Assembly: GCF_007625055.1 (NCBI RefSeq)
Contig: NZ_VMQS01000027.1
Span: 1 to 33,926 of the forward strand
From: Halomonas sp.
GTDB taxonomy: Bacteria; Pseudomonadota; Gammaproteobacteria; Pseudomonadales; Halomonadaceae
Reading direction: 5' to 3'
DNA length: 33,926 bases
Shown here: positions 1 to 8,642 of the stretch, piece after piece
Numbering within the stretch: the stretch's first letter is position 1
Layout: every line of letters begins with the position of its first letter
Notes under the pieces: model-generated
What the model saw: only the letters and a program-made list of their open reading frames with translations
What the model was told of the DNA's origin: nothing
The model's database searches: none
Program-made: the position numbers and the translations under genes

Positions 1-1
1 G

Positions 2-967
2 TTAAAAGACTTCTTCATTATGCAGCGCTTCGGCAGCACCGAGTAACCCCGTCCACGGGTGAGTGACAACCGAGACTGGAATGTCGGCATTATAAGCGCC
101 CATGCGGCCTTTGTTGACAAAGCCCTGGCGCAGCTCTGACCGGGGTAGCCAGTCCAGCAGGCGAGGCAGAATGCCCCCGCACAGGTAGACACCGCCTCGA
201 GCGCCCATGATGAGAGTGGCATCACCGCACACATCCCCCAGAATCTTCAAAAAGCGCAGCACCGTTGCGCTGGCAAGCGGGTTACCGTGGTTGGCTGCCT
301 GGGTGACGTCGGCGGGTGACTCACATTCTGGCGCCTGATCTGCCAGCAGGCAGTGAGCCTGATACAGCTCAAGCAAGCCCTGGCCGCACAGGATGCGTTC
401 GACGCTGACCCGCGAGTGGCGAGTCAGAAAGATATCCAGCAGGGCGCGTTCGGTGCTGTCAGTGGGCGCAAAGGTGACGTGGCCACCTTCAGTCGGCAAG
501 GGAATCCAGGCATGCTGGCCGGGAAAAACGCCGGCCACGCCAAGCCCTGTTCCTGGGCCAATAATCAGCCGGGTCGAGTGAGGAAGAGCGGTTCCCGCCT
601 GCACTTCGACCAGATGTTCGGCATCCACATGGGGTACGCCGAGCGCCTGGGCGGTGAAGTCGTTGATCACCTTGAATAGCGACAGATTCAACGCCTGCTG
701 AACGTCGCTTTTCATGAAATCCCAGTGGTTATTGGTCATCTTGACCCGCTCGGCGTGAACCGGGCAGGCAAATGCCAGACAGGCTTCCCGAGGCGCCTCG
801 GCGGCACTGATACCTACCCGGCTCAGGTAATCCTCAATCGCCTCAATAACGCCCGGGTAGTCGGCGCAGGGCAGGTTAAGAACCTCTTGGGGTATCATCT
901 GCCCGGGCGGCACCAGTGCAAAGCGCGCATTGGTACCGCCGATGTCGCCAATCAGTGCCGGTCGCAT
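2..967 (-). CDS. glk: Glucokinase (Glk, hexokinase-fold family)
   Basis: Cytosolic kinase that phosphorylates glucose with ATP to glucose-6-phosphate, feeding the Entner-Doudoroff route whose dehydratase is encoded just upstream. The N-terminal phosphate-binding loop GDIGGTNAR (residues 7-15), a GPGTGLGVAG segment and EGGHVTFAP are typical of the E. coli-type glucokinase rather than ROK kinases, and 321 residues is the normal length. I chose ATG at 967. It shares one base with the edd stop (TGATG), and GGAGAGG lies 7 bases upstream. A TTG one codon earlier is too close to that ribosome site. Translational coupling to edd is likely. The gene is complete, its TAA ending two bases from the window edge, so a following gene such as eda cannot be seen. 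Confidence 0.95.
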   Translation of the reverse strand: MRPALIGDIGGTNARFALVPPGQMIPQEVLNLPCADYPGVIEAIEDYLSRVGISAAEAPREACLAFACPVHAERVKMTNNHWDFMKSDVQQALNLSLFKVINDFTAQALGVPHVDAEHLVEVQAGTALPHSTRLIIGPGTGLGVAGVFPGQHAWIPLPTEGGHVTFAPTDSTERALLDIFLTRHSRVSVERILCGQGLLELYQAHCLLADQAPECESPADVTQAANHGNPLASATVLRFLKILGDVCGDATLIMGARGGVYLCGGILPRLLDWLPRSELRQGFVNKGRMGAYNADIPVSVVTHPWTGLLGAAEALHNEEVF

Positions 968-2853
968 CAAGCATCCTCTCCAAAAATCTGACCCTCCTGA
1001 CGGGCCAGGTCATCGGCTTCAAAGCCACCGAAAACGCCAGCACCTTCTTCACCGCGCATGGCCAGGTGACGGAAACCGCCAAACAGTTCGCGGCCCAGGC
1101 CGACGTGGTAGTGATCCAGATGACCAACCACACATTCCCGGGCCTGCCAGGTGGCCGCATCTACCTTGGCTTCCAGCGTCCCGCTGTTAGCGTCCAGGCG
1201 TACTACATCGCCATCGCGCAGCTTGGCCAGGGGGCCACCGTCTAGCGCTTCAGGGCTGATGTGAATGGCGGCGGGCACCTTGCCGGAGGCACCGGACATC
1301 CGTCCATCAGTGACCAGAGCCACCTTGTGGCCGCGATCCTGAAGCACGCCCAGAAAGGGCGTCAGCTTGTGCAGTTCAGGCATGCCGTTGGCCTTGGGGC
1401 CCTGAAAACGCACGACCGCAATCACATCACGATCCAGCTCTCCGGCTTCAAAGGCGCCTTTAAGCTCGTTCTGGTCTTCAAAGATCTTGACCGGTGCTTC
1501 AACGATGCGATGTTCTTCCGCTACCGCTGATATCTTGATCACGCCACGTCCCAGGTTGCCCTTCATCACCGTCAGGCCGCCGGTAGGGGCAAAGGGCTGG
1601 GCAACCGGACGCAATACATCCTCATCAAGGCTATGGTCGGCGCCTTCGCGCCACACCAGTTTGCCGTCTTCCAGGAAGGGCTCCTGGGTGTAGGCGGTCA
1701 TATCGGTGCCAAACACGCTGGGGATATCGCCATGGATCAGACCAGCGCCGAGCAGTTCGCGGAACAGGTAGCTCATACCGCCAGCGGCCTGGAAGTGATT
1801 AATATCCGCCTGACCGTTGGGGTAAACCTGCATCAGGCTGGGGGTGACGGCAGAGAGGTCGGTAAAGTCGTCCCAGGTCAAAGTGATACCGGCCGCTGCC
1901 GCCATGGCGATCAGGTGCATGGTGTGATTGGTGGAACCGCCAGAAGCCAACAACCCCACCACGGCATTGACGATGGCACGCTCATCAATCTGCTGGTAGA
2001 AGGGACGATAGTCGCCACCCGACTCCGTATTGCGAATAGCCTGTTCGGTGGCGTAGCGGGTGAGGGCTTCACGCATATGTGTGCCGGGGTTCACAAAGGA
2101 GGTGCCCGGCAGGTGCAGGCCCATCATTTCCATCATTAACTGGTTGGAGTTGGCAGTGCCGTAAAACGTGCAGGTGCCCGGGCTGTGGTAGGAGGCCGAC
2201 TCGGCTTCCAGCAGGTCTTCACGGCTGGCCTTGCCTTCTGCAAACAGCTGGCGGATGCGTGCTTTTTCCTTGTTGGGCAAACCGCTGGGCATGGGGCCGG
2301 CCGGCACAAACATGGCGGGCAGGTGGCCGAATCGCGCGGCGGCAATAAACAGACCGGGAATGATCTTGTCGCAGACCCCCAGATACAGGGCGGCGTCAAA
2401 CATGTTGTGAGAAAGCCCAACGGCAGCGGCCATGGCAATGACATCGCGGGAAAACAGCGAGAGTTCCATGCCCGGCTGGCCCTGGGTGACACCATCACAC
2501 ATGGCAGGTACGCCGCCGGCAAACTGGGCCGTCGACCCCATATCGCGAGCGGCCGCCTTGATGGTGGCAGGGAAGGTCTCAAACGGCTGATGCGCGGACA
2601 GCATGTCGTTGTAGGACGAAATAATGCCCAGGTTGGCGCTGTTCATCAGCTTGAGGGCATTTTTGTCCTCGCTGCCACAGGCGGCAAAACCATGGGCCAG
2701 GTTGCCGCAGGACAGGCTGCCGCGATGGACTCCCTGGCGATGTTGATCAGCCATGCGCTGCTCATAGAGGGCACGCCGCTCGGCAGAGCGCTCGCGGATA
2801 CGTTGCGTGATGTTGGCAACCGTGGGGTGGAGCGGTGATGATGAAGTGGCCAT
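967..2853 (-). CDS. edd: 6-phosphogluconate dehydratase
   Basis: First dedicated Entner-Doudoroff enzyme: dehydrates 6-phosphogluconate to 2-keto-3-deoxy-6-phosphogluconate using a 4Fe-4S cluster. The IlvD/Edd family is clear from [17 protein letters not shown] (about 48-64), [18 protein letters not shown] (about 115-132), [25 protein letters not shown] and [16 protein letters not shown] near the C-terminus. Candidate cluster cysteines are C119, C161 and C228. The 628 residues compare with about 603 in E. coli. The reading frame stays open for 39 codons upstream, but ATG at 2853 is preferred: GAGG lies 6 bases upstream and the family alignment starts there. It overlaps glk by one base. Two HexR-like sites upstream suggest derepression by KDPG. 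Confidence 0.95.
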   Translation of the reverse strand: MATSSSPLHPTVANITQRIRERSAERRALYEQRMADQHRQGVHRGSLSCGNLAHGFAACGSEDKNALKLMNSANLGIISSYNDMLSAHQPFETFPATIKAAARDMGSTAQFAGGVPAMCDGVTQGQPGMELSLFSRDVIAMAAAVGLSHNMFDAALYLGVCDKIIPGLFIAAARFGHLPAMFVPAGPMPSGLPNKEKARIRQLFAEGKASREDLLEAESASYHSPGTCTFYGTANSNQLMMEMMGLHLPGTSFVNPGTHMREALTRYATEQAIRNTESGGDYRPFYQQIDERAIVNAVVGLLASGGSTNHTMHLIAMAAAAGITLTWDDFTDLSAVTPSLMQVYPNGQADINHFQAAGGMSYLFRELLGAGLIHGDIPSVFGTDMTAYTQEPFLEDGKLVWREGADHSLDEDVLRPVAQPFAPTGGLTVMKGNLGRGVIKISAVAEEHRIVEAPVKIFEDQNELKGAFEAGELDRDVIAVVRFQGPKANGMPELHKLTPFLGVLQDRGHKVALVTDGRMSGASGKVPAAIHISPEALDGGPLAKLRDGDVVRLDANSGTLEAKVDAATWQARECVVGHLDHYHVGLGRELFGGFRHLAMRGEEGAGVFGGFEADDLARQEGQIFGEDA

Positions 2854-2904
2854 AGCAAACCTCGCGAATCGGGAGTCTAGGTGTTGGTGACGTGAATACC
2901 CTAT

Positions 2905-2925
2905 CAAAAGCACCATTGGCTTTTG
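2905..2925 (-). other. Stem-loop in the edd 5' leader
   Basis: A perfect 7-bp inverted repeat (CAAAAGC / GCTTTTG with a 7-base loop) lies about 50 bases upstream of the edd start, inside the predicted leader. No U-tract follows it, so it is not an obvious terminator. It could stabilise the transcript or be coincidental. Confidence 0.3.
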
Positions 2926-2956
2926 GCACTGGAGGCAGGCGGTTTCTGCACCTGGC

Positions 2957-2962
2957 AGTATA
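2957..2962 (-). promoter_or_regulatory. Possible -10 element of the edd-glk promoter
   Basis: On the minus strand this reads TATACT, about 100 bases upstream of the edd start. The -35 region expected 17-18 bases upstream would fall inside the first HexR-like palindrome (2976-2990), a geometry that suits repression. The -35 hexamer itself is poor, so the promoter call is tentative. Confidence 0.35.
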
Positions 2963-2975
2963 AAGGGCACCTTAT

Positions 2976-2990
2976 TGTAGTTTTATTACT
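2976..2990. promoter_or_regulatory. HexR-like operator 1 upstream of edd
   Basis: TGTAGTTTTATTACT matches the known HexR palindrome of gammaproteobacteria (TGTAATnnnATTACA-like) in all but the last half-site base. HexR is a KDPG-sensing RpiR-family repressor of edd, zwf and other central carbon genes. The near-identical second copy at 3038-3052 and the position in front of edd make this assignment reasonable. No hexR gene lies in the window. Confidence 0.65.
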
Positions 2991-3037
2991 CATATAGTCC
3001 TTCTTAATTTGCTACTATACGTACTTTTGGAGTTTTT

Positions 3038-3052
3038 TGTAGTTATATTACA
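3038..3052. promoter_or_regulatory. HexR-like operator 2 upstream of edd
   Basis: TGTAGTTATATTACA has perfect TGTA/TACA ends and agrees with the first site at 13 of the first 14 positions. The two sites start 62 bp apart in an AT-rich region (about 2970-3075) that must also hold the divergent promoter for the B12-uptake operon, so binding here could affect both directions. Confidence 0.7.
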
Positions 3053-3148
3053 TAATTTTTTTGATTAATTTTTCGTTTCCGCCACCCACGTCACGCCTGT
3101 GAAGATACCCTGATAAATTGACCCGCTCACGCCAAGTTGCTAGTTTAC

Positions 3149-3390
3149 GCCATCGTTTGGGTGCTGGCAGTTTTCTGAACTGTCGGTGAAACGGGAAGTG
3201 GGTGAAGGGGATAATTGACCGTCATTTTTGGTTACATGCCCTTTGATTCCTACGCTGCCCCCGCAACGGTGATCGAGACAAGAGCGACCATAATGCCACT
3301 GTGCCTGCTGACAGCGCATGGGAAGGCGGTCGTTCGGAAAGTGCCATGGCGTCTTTCTCTCGTCAGCCCGGAGACCGGCCCGAATGAAGG
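3149..3390 (+). promoter_or_regulatory. Cobalamin riboswitch
   Basis: An adenosylcobalamin-type aptamer in the leader of btuB. Conserved blocks occur in order. GGGAAGTGGGTG (3193-3204) and ATTCCTAC form the P4/P5 region. CTGCCCCCGCAACGG is at 3255-3269, GCCACTGTG at 3295-3303 and ATGGGAAGGC at 3318-3327. The B12 box TCAGCCCGGAGACCGGCC is at 3363-3380. P2 can form from GGCAGTT/AACTGTC around 3166-3184, and P1 from CATCG with CGAATG. An AAGGG...CCCTT stem (about 3205-3243) gives an enlarged peripheral arm. Binding of coenzyme B12 would be expected to switch off btuBFCD. Confidence 0.93.
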
Positions 3391-3440
3391 CTTGATAAAA
3401 GCCGTTACCTACCAGGACGCGGTGGGCGTTCCTGAAGTCG

Positions 3441-3480
3441 TCAAGCGCTGATATCGTCAGCGCTTGATGCTTCCTTTGTC
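3441..3480 (+). terminator. Riboswitch expression platform: terminator hairpin
   Basis: A perfect 11-bp stem, TCAAGCGCTGA (3441-3451) with TCAGCGCTTGA (3457-3467), has a 5-base loop and is followed by a pyrimidine-rich tail (TGCTTCCTTTG). It sits between the B12 aptamer and btuB, where a ligand-stabilised terminator is expected. The tail is not a pure U-run, so termination could be partial. Confidence 0.7.
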
Positions 3481-3537
3481 CCATGTGTCCTGGCATTTAT
3501 CAATGCCGTGCGGGTGAGCACGCAGAGCAAGGGAACC

Positions 3538-5412
3538 ATGATGTCCTATCCTACTTCCGCCTTTGCCGGCCTGGCGTTTTTTACGCTGGCCGCCATTCCC
3601 CAGGCCGTTCAGGCTCAGTCAACAAGCAGTGCTGAGAATGCCACACTTGACCCTGTGGTTGTCACTGCAACCCTGGCGCCGCGCACTGCCAATGAGTCGC
3701 TGGCCTCTGTCAGTGTCATCGACGAAGCGGCCTTGCGTCGTCAGGATCCGTCTAATCTGACCGATCTGTTGCGTGGTCAGCCCGGCGTAGATGTAAGTAC
3801 CTCTGGCAGTTACGGCAAGCAAAGCAGTGTGTTTATGCGTGGCACCGGCAGTAATGCCAATGTGCTGCTGATCGACGGTATTCGTCTGCGTTCGGCCACT
3901 ACCGGTGCCGCCTCCTGGGAGTTTCTCGATCCACGGATGTTTGAGAGCGCCGAGATCGTGCGTGGACCGCGTGGTAGCCTGTATGGCGCTGATGCGGTAG
4001 GTGGCGTGATTCAGCTGTTTACCCCGGATAGCCAGGCGGAAGGCGTCAGCCCTCGGGTGTCCATCGGCGGTGGCAGCCACGGTAGCAAGCGCGTATCCGC
4101 ATCGCTTTCCGGCCAGCAGGGCGGCACCCGCTATACCTTTGCAGGTAGCCGCTTCGACACTGACGGTGGGCCGGTACGCCGTGATGGGGAAGATAAAAGC
4201 TTTGACGCCACTAGTGGGCTGGTCAAGCTGTTGCATCGCTATGATAATGACGCTGAAGTAGGGCTTCTGGCGCTGCGTTCGCGCGGTAACAGTGAATTTG
4301 AAGGCCCGGGGCCCGCTGAAGATGATTTTGTTCAACAGGTAGCTGGCGTATACGCGGAACTTCCCGTCACGGATAGCTGGCAAAGCCGGTTGATTCTGTC
4401 AGAGGCACGTGACGAGCGCGATACCCAGGCACCTACTTATACATCCCTTTTTGAAAGTCGCACGCGTACTGCTCAGTGGTTGAATACTCTGGCGTTTGGC
4501 CTGCATGAAGTGATCATTGGCGCTGAAATGGCCGAGGATGACCTGGGCGATAGCGAGACATCAGGCCTGAACTTCAATGAAAACAGCCGCTACAATCGCG
4601 CTGCTTTTGCACAGGGGCTGCTGGATTTCCATCCGCTGACGACTCAGCTGAGCCTGCGCTACGATGATAACGAAGCCTTTGGCGATGAAGTTACCGGCAG
4701 CCTGGCATTCGGTTTTGCCTTTGATGACCAACATGTGGCGCGGGCAAGCTACGGCACGGCCTTTCGGGCGCCGACCTTTAATGAGCTGTATTTCCCGTTT
4801 GTCGGGTCGAGCAACCCAAATCTCAACGCTGAATCATCAGACACATTTGAGCTGGGTGTGCGCGGGCAGTATGAGCGTTGGTTCTGGGACGCCGCCATCT
4901 ACCAGACAGAGGTGGATGAGCTGATTGCATTGGATGCCAACTTTACCCCCGTCAATGTGGACAAGGCGCGCATTCAGGGCGCGGAATTGAGCCTGGGCGC
5001 CGAGCTTGGCAGCTGGCTGTTTGCCGGTGCCTTGACCTACACTGATCCGCAAAGCCGCAGCGGTGATAATCAGGGCAAGCGCCTGCAGCGGCGCGCCAGC
5101 CAGTCAGCAAGGCTGGATGTGGATTACCAGCTTGATGAGGTGTTACTGGGCGGTTCCTGGGTCGTTCAGGATCATCGTTACAACGATGCCGCCAATCAGC
5201 AGCGCCTGCCAGGCTATGGGTTGTTGAACCTGCGCGCAGGCTGGGAGTTCGCCCCCCAGTGGTCAGTGCGTCTGACCCTGGATAATGTGCTGGATAAAAC
5301 CTTTACCACTGCTCAAGGACAGGAGTTTGATCCAGTGAGCTTTGCCTCGACGCCGTTTGACTACATCAACGCTGGCCGTGCAGGTTTCCTCAGCGTTCAT
5401 TATGGTCAGTAA
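3538..5412 (+). CDS. btuB: TonB-dependent vitamin B12 outer membrane receptor
   Basis: Outer-membrane beta-barrel that takes up cobalamin using TonB energy. The product has a signal peptide (residues 1-26, cleavage after VQA), a TonB box (about 37-45, DPVVVTAT), a plug domain (about 50-160, with VFMRGTGSNANVLLIDGIR and EIVRGPRGSLYGADAVGGVIQLFT) and a barrel to residue 624. E. coli BtuB has 614. Paired ATGs at 3538 and 3541 follow AAGGGA; a GTG at 3508 is in frame but would push the signal peptide inward. The cobalamin riboswitch upstream and btuFCD downstream fix the substrate. Oddity: the chain ends HYGQ rather than with the aromatic residue usual for barrel proteins. Confidence 0.95.
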   Translation: MMSYPTSAFAGLAFFTLAAIPQAVQAQSTSSAENATLDPVVVTATLAPRTANESLASVSVIDEAALRRQDPSNLTDLLRGQPGVDVSTSGSYGKQSSVFMRGTGSNANVLLIDGIRLRSATTGAASWEFLDPRMFESAEIVRGPRGSLYGADAVGGVIQLFTPDSQAEGVSPRVSIGGGSHGSKRVSASLSGQQGGTRYTFAGSRFDTDGGPVRRDGEDKSFDATSGLVKLLHRYDNDAEVGLLALRSRGNSEFEGPGPAEDDFVQQVAGVYAELPVTDSWQSRLILSEARDERDTQAPTYTSLFESRTRTAQWLNTLAFGLHEVIIGAEMAEDDLGDSETSGLNFNENSRYNRAAFAQGLLDFHPLTTQLSLRYDDNEAFGDEVTGSLAFGFAFDDQHVARASYGTAFRAPTFNELYFPFVGSSNPNLNAESSDTFELGVRGQYERWFWDAAIYQTEVDELIALDANFTPVNVDKARIQGAELSLGAELGSWLFAGALTYTDPQSRSGDNQGKRLQRRASQSARLDVDYQLDEVLLGGSWVVQDHRYNDAANQQRLPGYGLLNLRAGWEFAPQWSVRLTLDNVLDKTFTTAQGQEFDPVSFASTPFDYINAGRAGFLSVHYGQ

Positions 5413-6325
5413 ACGAACCATGGGTGCCTTGTATCGCGGGATGGCCGGTCTTTTGCTGGCGGCCAGCCTGCCGGTAAGTGCCGACTCGCCCTACTGCGCT
5501 GTTGATGATCTGGGTGACCCGCTTTGCCTTGACGCGCCGGCCCAGCGGATTGCGGCATTGTCGCCGGGCGCCACTGAGCTGGCCTTTGCCGCTGGGGCCG
5601 GTGAGCAGGTGGTGGCGGTGGTGGCGCACAGTGATTACCCGCCTGAGGCCGAGAAACTGCCCTCGGTGGGTGATCATCAGCGCATCGACCTGGAAGCTTT
5701 GCTCTCCCTGCAGCCGGATCTGGTGGTTGGCTGGGTCTCCGGCAATCCACCGGCCCAGCTGGAAAAACTGGCTGCGCTGGGCTTGCCGGTTTTCTATCTG
5801 GAACCGCAGCATTTCGACGGCATTGCCAGTGCTATCGAACGACTGGCAAGCCTCGCCGGCAGCGACGCACAGGGTTATCCGGCGGCGGAGGATTTCCGTA
5901 ACCAGATGGCAGCACTAAAAGCCCGGTATGCCGACCTTGAACCCGTGTCCGTCTTCTATCAGGTCTGGGAGTCACCCCTGATGAGTGTCAATGACGAAAA
6001 CTTTATCGGCCAGATTATCAGTCTGTGCGGTGGCGACAATATCATGGGGGAACAGGCCCGACAGGTGCCGCGCCTCAACGCCGAAGTGGTTATCGCAGAG
6101 GACCCGGCGGCCATTGTCACAGGGGGTAACGGCGAGGATAGCCGCAACGGGCTCGCGTATTGGCGGCAATACCCTGAGCTTTCAGCCGTCGCCAATGATC
6201 ATCTCTTTGTTGTGCCGTCTTCCCTGATCCAGCGGCCCACGCCGCGCCTGGCGCAAGGGGCGCGCCTGTTATGCGAACAGCTCGATAACGTCCGCCAGAC
6301 CACGCTGGCAGAGCCGCCTCCGTGA
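5402..6325 (+). CDS. btuF: Periplasmic cobalamin-binding protein
   Basis: Substrate-binding protein that hands B12 from the periplasm to the BtuCD transporter. The sequence shows a signal peptide (hydrophobic GMAGLLLAASLPVSA, cleavage before DS) and the class III binding-protein fold features APAQRIAALSPGATELAFAAGAG and PDLVVGW. The C-terminal lobe carries NIMGEQARQVPRLNAEVVIAEDPAAIV in part. From ATG 5402 it is 307 residues, longer than E. coli BtuF (266). That start overlaps the end of btuB by 11 bases; ATG at 5420 is an alternative giving a shorter leader. Neither has a strong ribosome site, so coupling to btuB translation is likely. The stop overlaps the btuC start by one base. Confidence 0.9.
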   Translation: MVSKRTMGALYRGMAGLLLAASLPVSADSPYCAVDDLGDPLCLDAPAQRIAALSPGATELAFAAGAGEQVVAVVAHSDYPPEAEKLPSVGDHQRIDLEALLSLQPDLVVGWVSGNPPAQLEKLAALGLPVFYLEPQHFDGIASAIERLASLAGSDAQGYPAAEDFRNQMAALKARYADLEPVSVFYQVWESPLMSVNDENFIGQIISLCGGDNIMGEQARQVPRLNAEVVIAEDPAAIVTGGNGEDSRNGLAYWRQYPELSAVANDHLFVVPSSLIQRPTPRLAQGARLLCEQLDNVRQTTLAEPPP

Positions 6326-7296
6326 TGCCGCGCTTTGTGCTGCCGCTGATGGTGTTAGCCCTGCTGGCCATGCTGGCAATCGGCGGTGCGCTGATAGTGG
6401 GCAGTGCCACCCTGGATATTGAGCAGGTGGCGGGCGTGTTTGTGGGCCAGGGGGAGCCGCTGGCGCATACCCTGGTGATGGAGCTGCGCCTGCCAAGGGC
6501 GCTCTCTGCCTTTGCGGTAGGCGGGCTTCTGGCAGTGGCCGGGGCCCTGATGCAGATCCTTCTGCGTAACCCCCTGGCCGACCCCTATGTACTGGGCATC
6601 TCCGGCGGTGCGGCAGTGGGGGCACTGGCGGCCATGTTGGCCGGATTAGGCGGTGTGCTGCTGTCAGGTTCCGCTTTTGGTGGTGCCTTGGTCTCCATGC
6701 TGCTGGTATTTGCTTTAGCGCGGGGCGAAGGCAGCTGGACACCCTCGCGCCTTCTGTTAACCGGCGTTGTGGTGGCCTCAGGTTGGGGCGCTGTGATCAC
6801 CCTGTTGCTATCGCTCAGCCCCACCCAGGCCTTGCCTGGCATGCTGTTCTGGCTGATGGGGGATCTTTCCTACGCCCGAGCCCCCTGGATGCCATTGACG
6901 CTGCTGTTGATGGTTTGCCTGATGTTGATGCCGCTCGGCCGCCACCTGAACGTGCTGGCGCGCGGGCCCATGCAGGCCGCTGCCCTTGGGGTGGATGTCA
7001 GGTGGCTTTCCTGGGGCATCTATCTGATTGCCAGCCTGTTGACCGCGACTGCCGTCACCAGTGCCGGTACTATCGGCTTTGTGGGGCTGGTGGTGCCGCA
7101 TATGCTGCGCCTTGTGCTGGGCAACGATCAACGCCTGATTCTGCCTGCCTGTGCGCTGAGCGGAGGCTTGCTGTTGGTGGTCGCGGACACCCTGGCGCGC
7201 AGCGTGATGGCCCCCGAGCAGTTGCCGGTGGGGGTAATCACGGCGCTTTTGGGCGTGCCGATGTTTCTGCTGTTGCTCAACCGGAGCCGTTCATGA
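6325..7296 (+). CDS. btuC: Vitamin B12 ABC transporter permease
   Basis: FecCD/BtuC-family inner-membrane permease, 323 residues, mostly hydrophobic with about ten membrane segments. Family signatures include ELRLPRALSAFAVGGLLAVAG, RNPLADPYVLGISGGAA and, toward the C-terminus, AGTIGFVGLVVPHMLRLVLG, the region that contacts the ATPase. The chosen ATG shares its A with the btuF stop (TGATG); a GTG one codon earlier is equally possible. Its stop overlaps btuD in an ATGA junction. The transported ligand is inferred from the riboswitch and btuB, since FecCD permeases also carry siderophores and haem. Confidence 0.93.
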   Translation: MPRFVLPLMVLALLAMLAIGGALIVGSATLDIEQVAGVFVGQGEPLAHTLVMELRLPRALSAFAVGGLLAVAGALMQILLRNPLADPYVLGISGGAAVGALAAMLAGLGGVLLSGSAFGGALVSMLLVFALARGEGSWTPSRLLLTGVVVASGWGAVITLLLSLSPTQALPGMLFWLMGDLSYARAPWMPLTLLLMVCLMLMPLGRHLNVLARGPMQAAALGVDVRWLSWGIYLIASLLTATAVTSAGTIGFVGLVVPHMLRLVLGNDQRLILPACALSGGLLLVVADTLARSVMAPEQLPVGVITALLGVPMFLLLLNRSRS

Positions 7297-8060
7297 CGCG
7301 CCTGGAAACCGATAACCTGGTGATCAGGGTGCCGCAGCGCGCCCCAGGTGTGCCGCTCTCCTTTCACCTCGAGGCCGGCCAGGTGTGGGGAGTGCTGGGG
7401 CCTAACGGGGCGGGAAAAACCACGCTATTGCACACGCTGGCGGGGCTGTTGGCACCGCGTTCAGGTCGGGTAGTGCTTGACGGTGTCTGCCTTGCGCAGC
7501 TAAAGCGTGGCCAGATTGCGCGCCGCCTGGGCATGGTCTTTCAGGAGCGCCATGATGACTTTCCGGCCACGGTCATGGAAACCGCCCTGATCGGGCGGCA
7601 CCCGTTTCTTTCTGCCTGGCAGCGTGAAGGTGCCGAGGATTACCGTCTGGCAGAGGCCGCCTTGCAGCGCCTGGATGCCGCTCATCTGGCCAGGCGTCTG
7701 ACCAGTACGCTGTCAGGCGGTGAGCGCCAGCGGGTAGCCATAGCCACGGTACTCACCCAGAAGCCGGATATATGGCTGGCCGACGAGCCCACCAATCATC
7801 TGGATTTACATCATCAAAGTGCCGTGATGGCGCTGCTGGCCGAACAGGCGGCGCAGGGCGCGGCGGTGATGATGTGCCTGCATGATCTGAACCTTGCGGC
7901 CCGCTGGTGTGACCATATTCTGCTGCTGTATCCCGGCGGGGAGGCCTGCTGGGGGCCTAAAGACGAGATGTTGGTGACCTCTGCCCTGGAGCGGCTTTAC
8001 CGGCAACGCCTGGCCAGCGTCGAGGTCGATGGTGCGCCCGTCTTTGTGCCTGTTAAGTAA
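7293..8060 (+). CDS. btuD: Vitamin B12 ABC transporter ATPase
   Basis: ATP-binding subunit, 255 residues, that powers BtuC. It shows Walker A GPNGAGKTT (36-44), a Q-loop at MVFQERHDDFP, signature LSGGERQRVAIA, Walker B IWLADEPTNHLDL and the switch histidine in CLHDLNLA. The start overlaps the btuC stop (ATGA). The same frame is open far upstream through btuC, but that part has no ABC sequence and is a frame artefact. Last gene of the riboswitch operon; no strong terminator follows. Confidence 0.93.
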   Translation: MTRLETDNLVIRVPQRAPGVPLSFHLEAGQVWGVLGPNGAGKTTLLHTLAGLLAPRSGRVVLDGVCLAQLKRGQIARRLGMVFQERHDDFPATVMETALIGRHPFLSAWQREGAEDYRLAEAALQRLDAAHLARRLTSTLSGGERQRVAIATVLTQKPDIWLADEPTNHLDLHHQSAVMALLAEQAAQGAAVMMCLHDLNLAARWCDHILLLYPGGEACWGPKDEMLVTSALERLYRQRLASVEVDGAPVFVPVK

Positions 8061-8112
8061 ATCTCCAACGTCTCACTCAATATGAGAATATGCTGGGAAG
8101 GGTGTCGTGAAT

Positions 8113-8133
8113 TTATGGAATGTTTTTCCATAA
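8113..8133. repeat. Inverted repeat upstream of ytoQ
   Basis: TTATGGAA and TTCCATAA form a perfect 8-bp inverted repeat with a 5-base spacer, 60 bases before the YtoQ-family gene and 52 bases after btuD. It is AT-rich and lacks a U-tract, so it fits a regulator-binding site better than a terminator. The regulator is unknown. Confidence 0.5.
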
Positions 8134-8193
8134 CGCGTGTGTGCGCTAATTTAGAGCCTTTAACCACAACCTCCACAATGCGCAGGATCTACT

Positions 8194-8634
8194 ATGAGTT
8201 TTTATGTTTACCTTTCCGGCGAGATTCACACCGACTGGCGTGAAGAGATTCAGCAGGGCGCAGAGGCCGCCGGGTTGGACGTCGTCTTCACCGCGCCGGT
8301 CACCGATCACGCCGCCAGTGATGCCGCCGGCGACCACCTGGGTATACCGGCCGATGGCTTCTGGCGTGATCACCAGTCATCCAAGGTCAACGCCATTCGC
8401 ACCCGTACGCTGATCGAACAGGCGGATCTGGTGGTAGTGCGCTTTGGCGATAAATACAAGCAGTGGAATGCCGCTTTTGATGCGGGCTACTGCGCAGCCC
8501 TGGCCAAACCCTATATCACCCTGCACGGCGAAGAGATTGTTCACCCTCTGAAAGAAGTCGATGCCCAGGCCCAGGCATGGTGTACGACAACCGATCAGGT
8601 GGTGGAAACATTGCGCTATGTTCTGAAAGCCTGA
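8194..8634 (+). CDS. YtoQ-family protein
   Basis: A 146-residue soluble protein resembling Bacillus YtoQ. Recognisable segments are the N-terminal YLSGEIHTDWR and VVRFGDKYKQWNAAFDAGYC in the second half. These patterns recall nucleoside 2-deoxyribosyltransferase-like folds (SGE motif, late Asp/Glu-containing helix), but no activity is established for the family as far as I know. GGA lies a few bases before the ATG. It stands alone between the btu operon and a convergent helicase gene whose stop is 8 bases away. Function is open; a nucleotide- or nucleoside-related role is only an inference. Confidence 0.8.
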   Translation: MSFYVYLSGEIHTDWREEIQQGAEAAGLDVVFTAPVTDHAASDAAGDHLGIPADGFWRDHQSSKVNAIRTRTLIEQADLVVVRFGDKYKQWNAAFDAGYCAALAKPYITLHGEEIVHPLKEVDAQAQAWCTTTDQVVETLRYVLKA

Positions 8635-8642
8635 GTCAGGGT

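Noticed and set aside
6783-7292. 170-codon N-terminal extension of btuD through btuC
   Set aside because: The ABC sequence begins at ATG 7293 in an ATGA overlap with btuC; the upstream residues are an out-of-frame reading of the permease gene.
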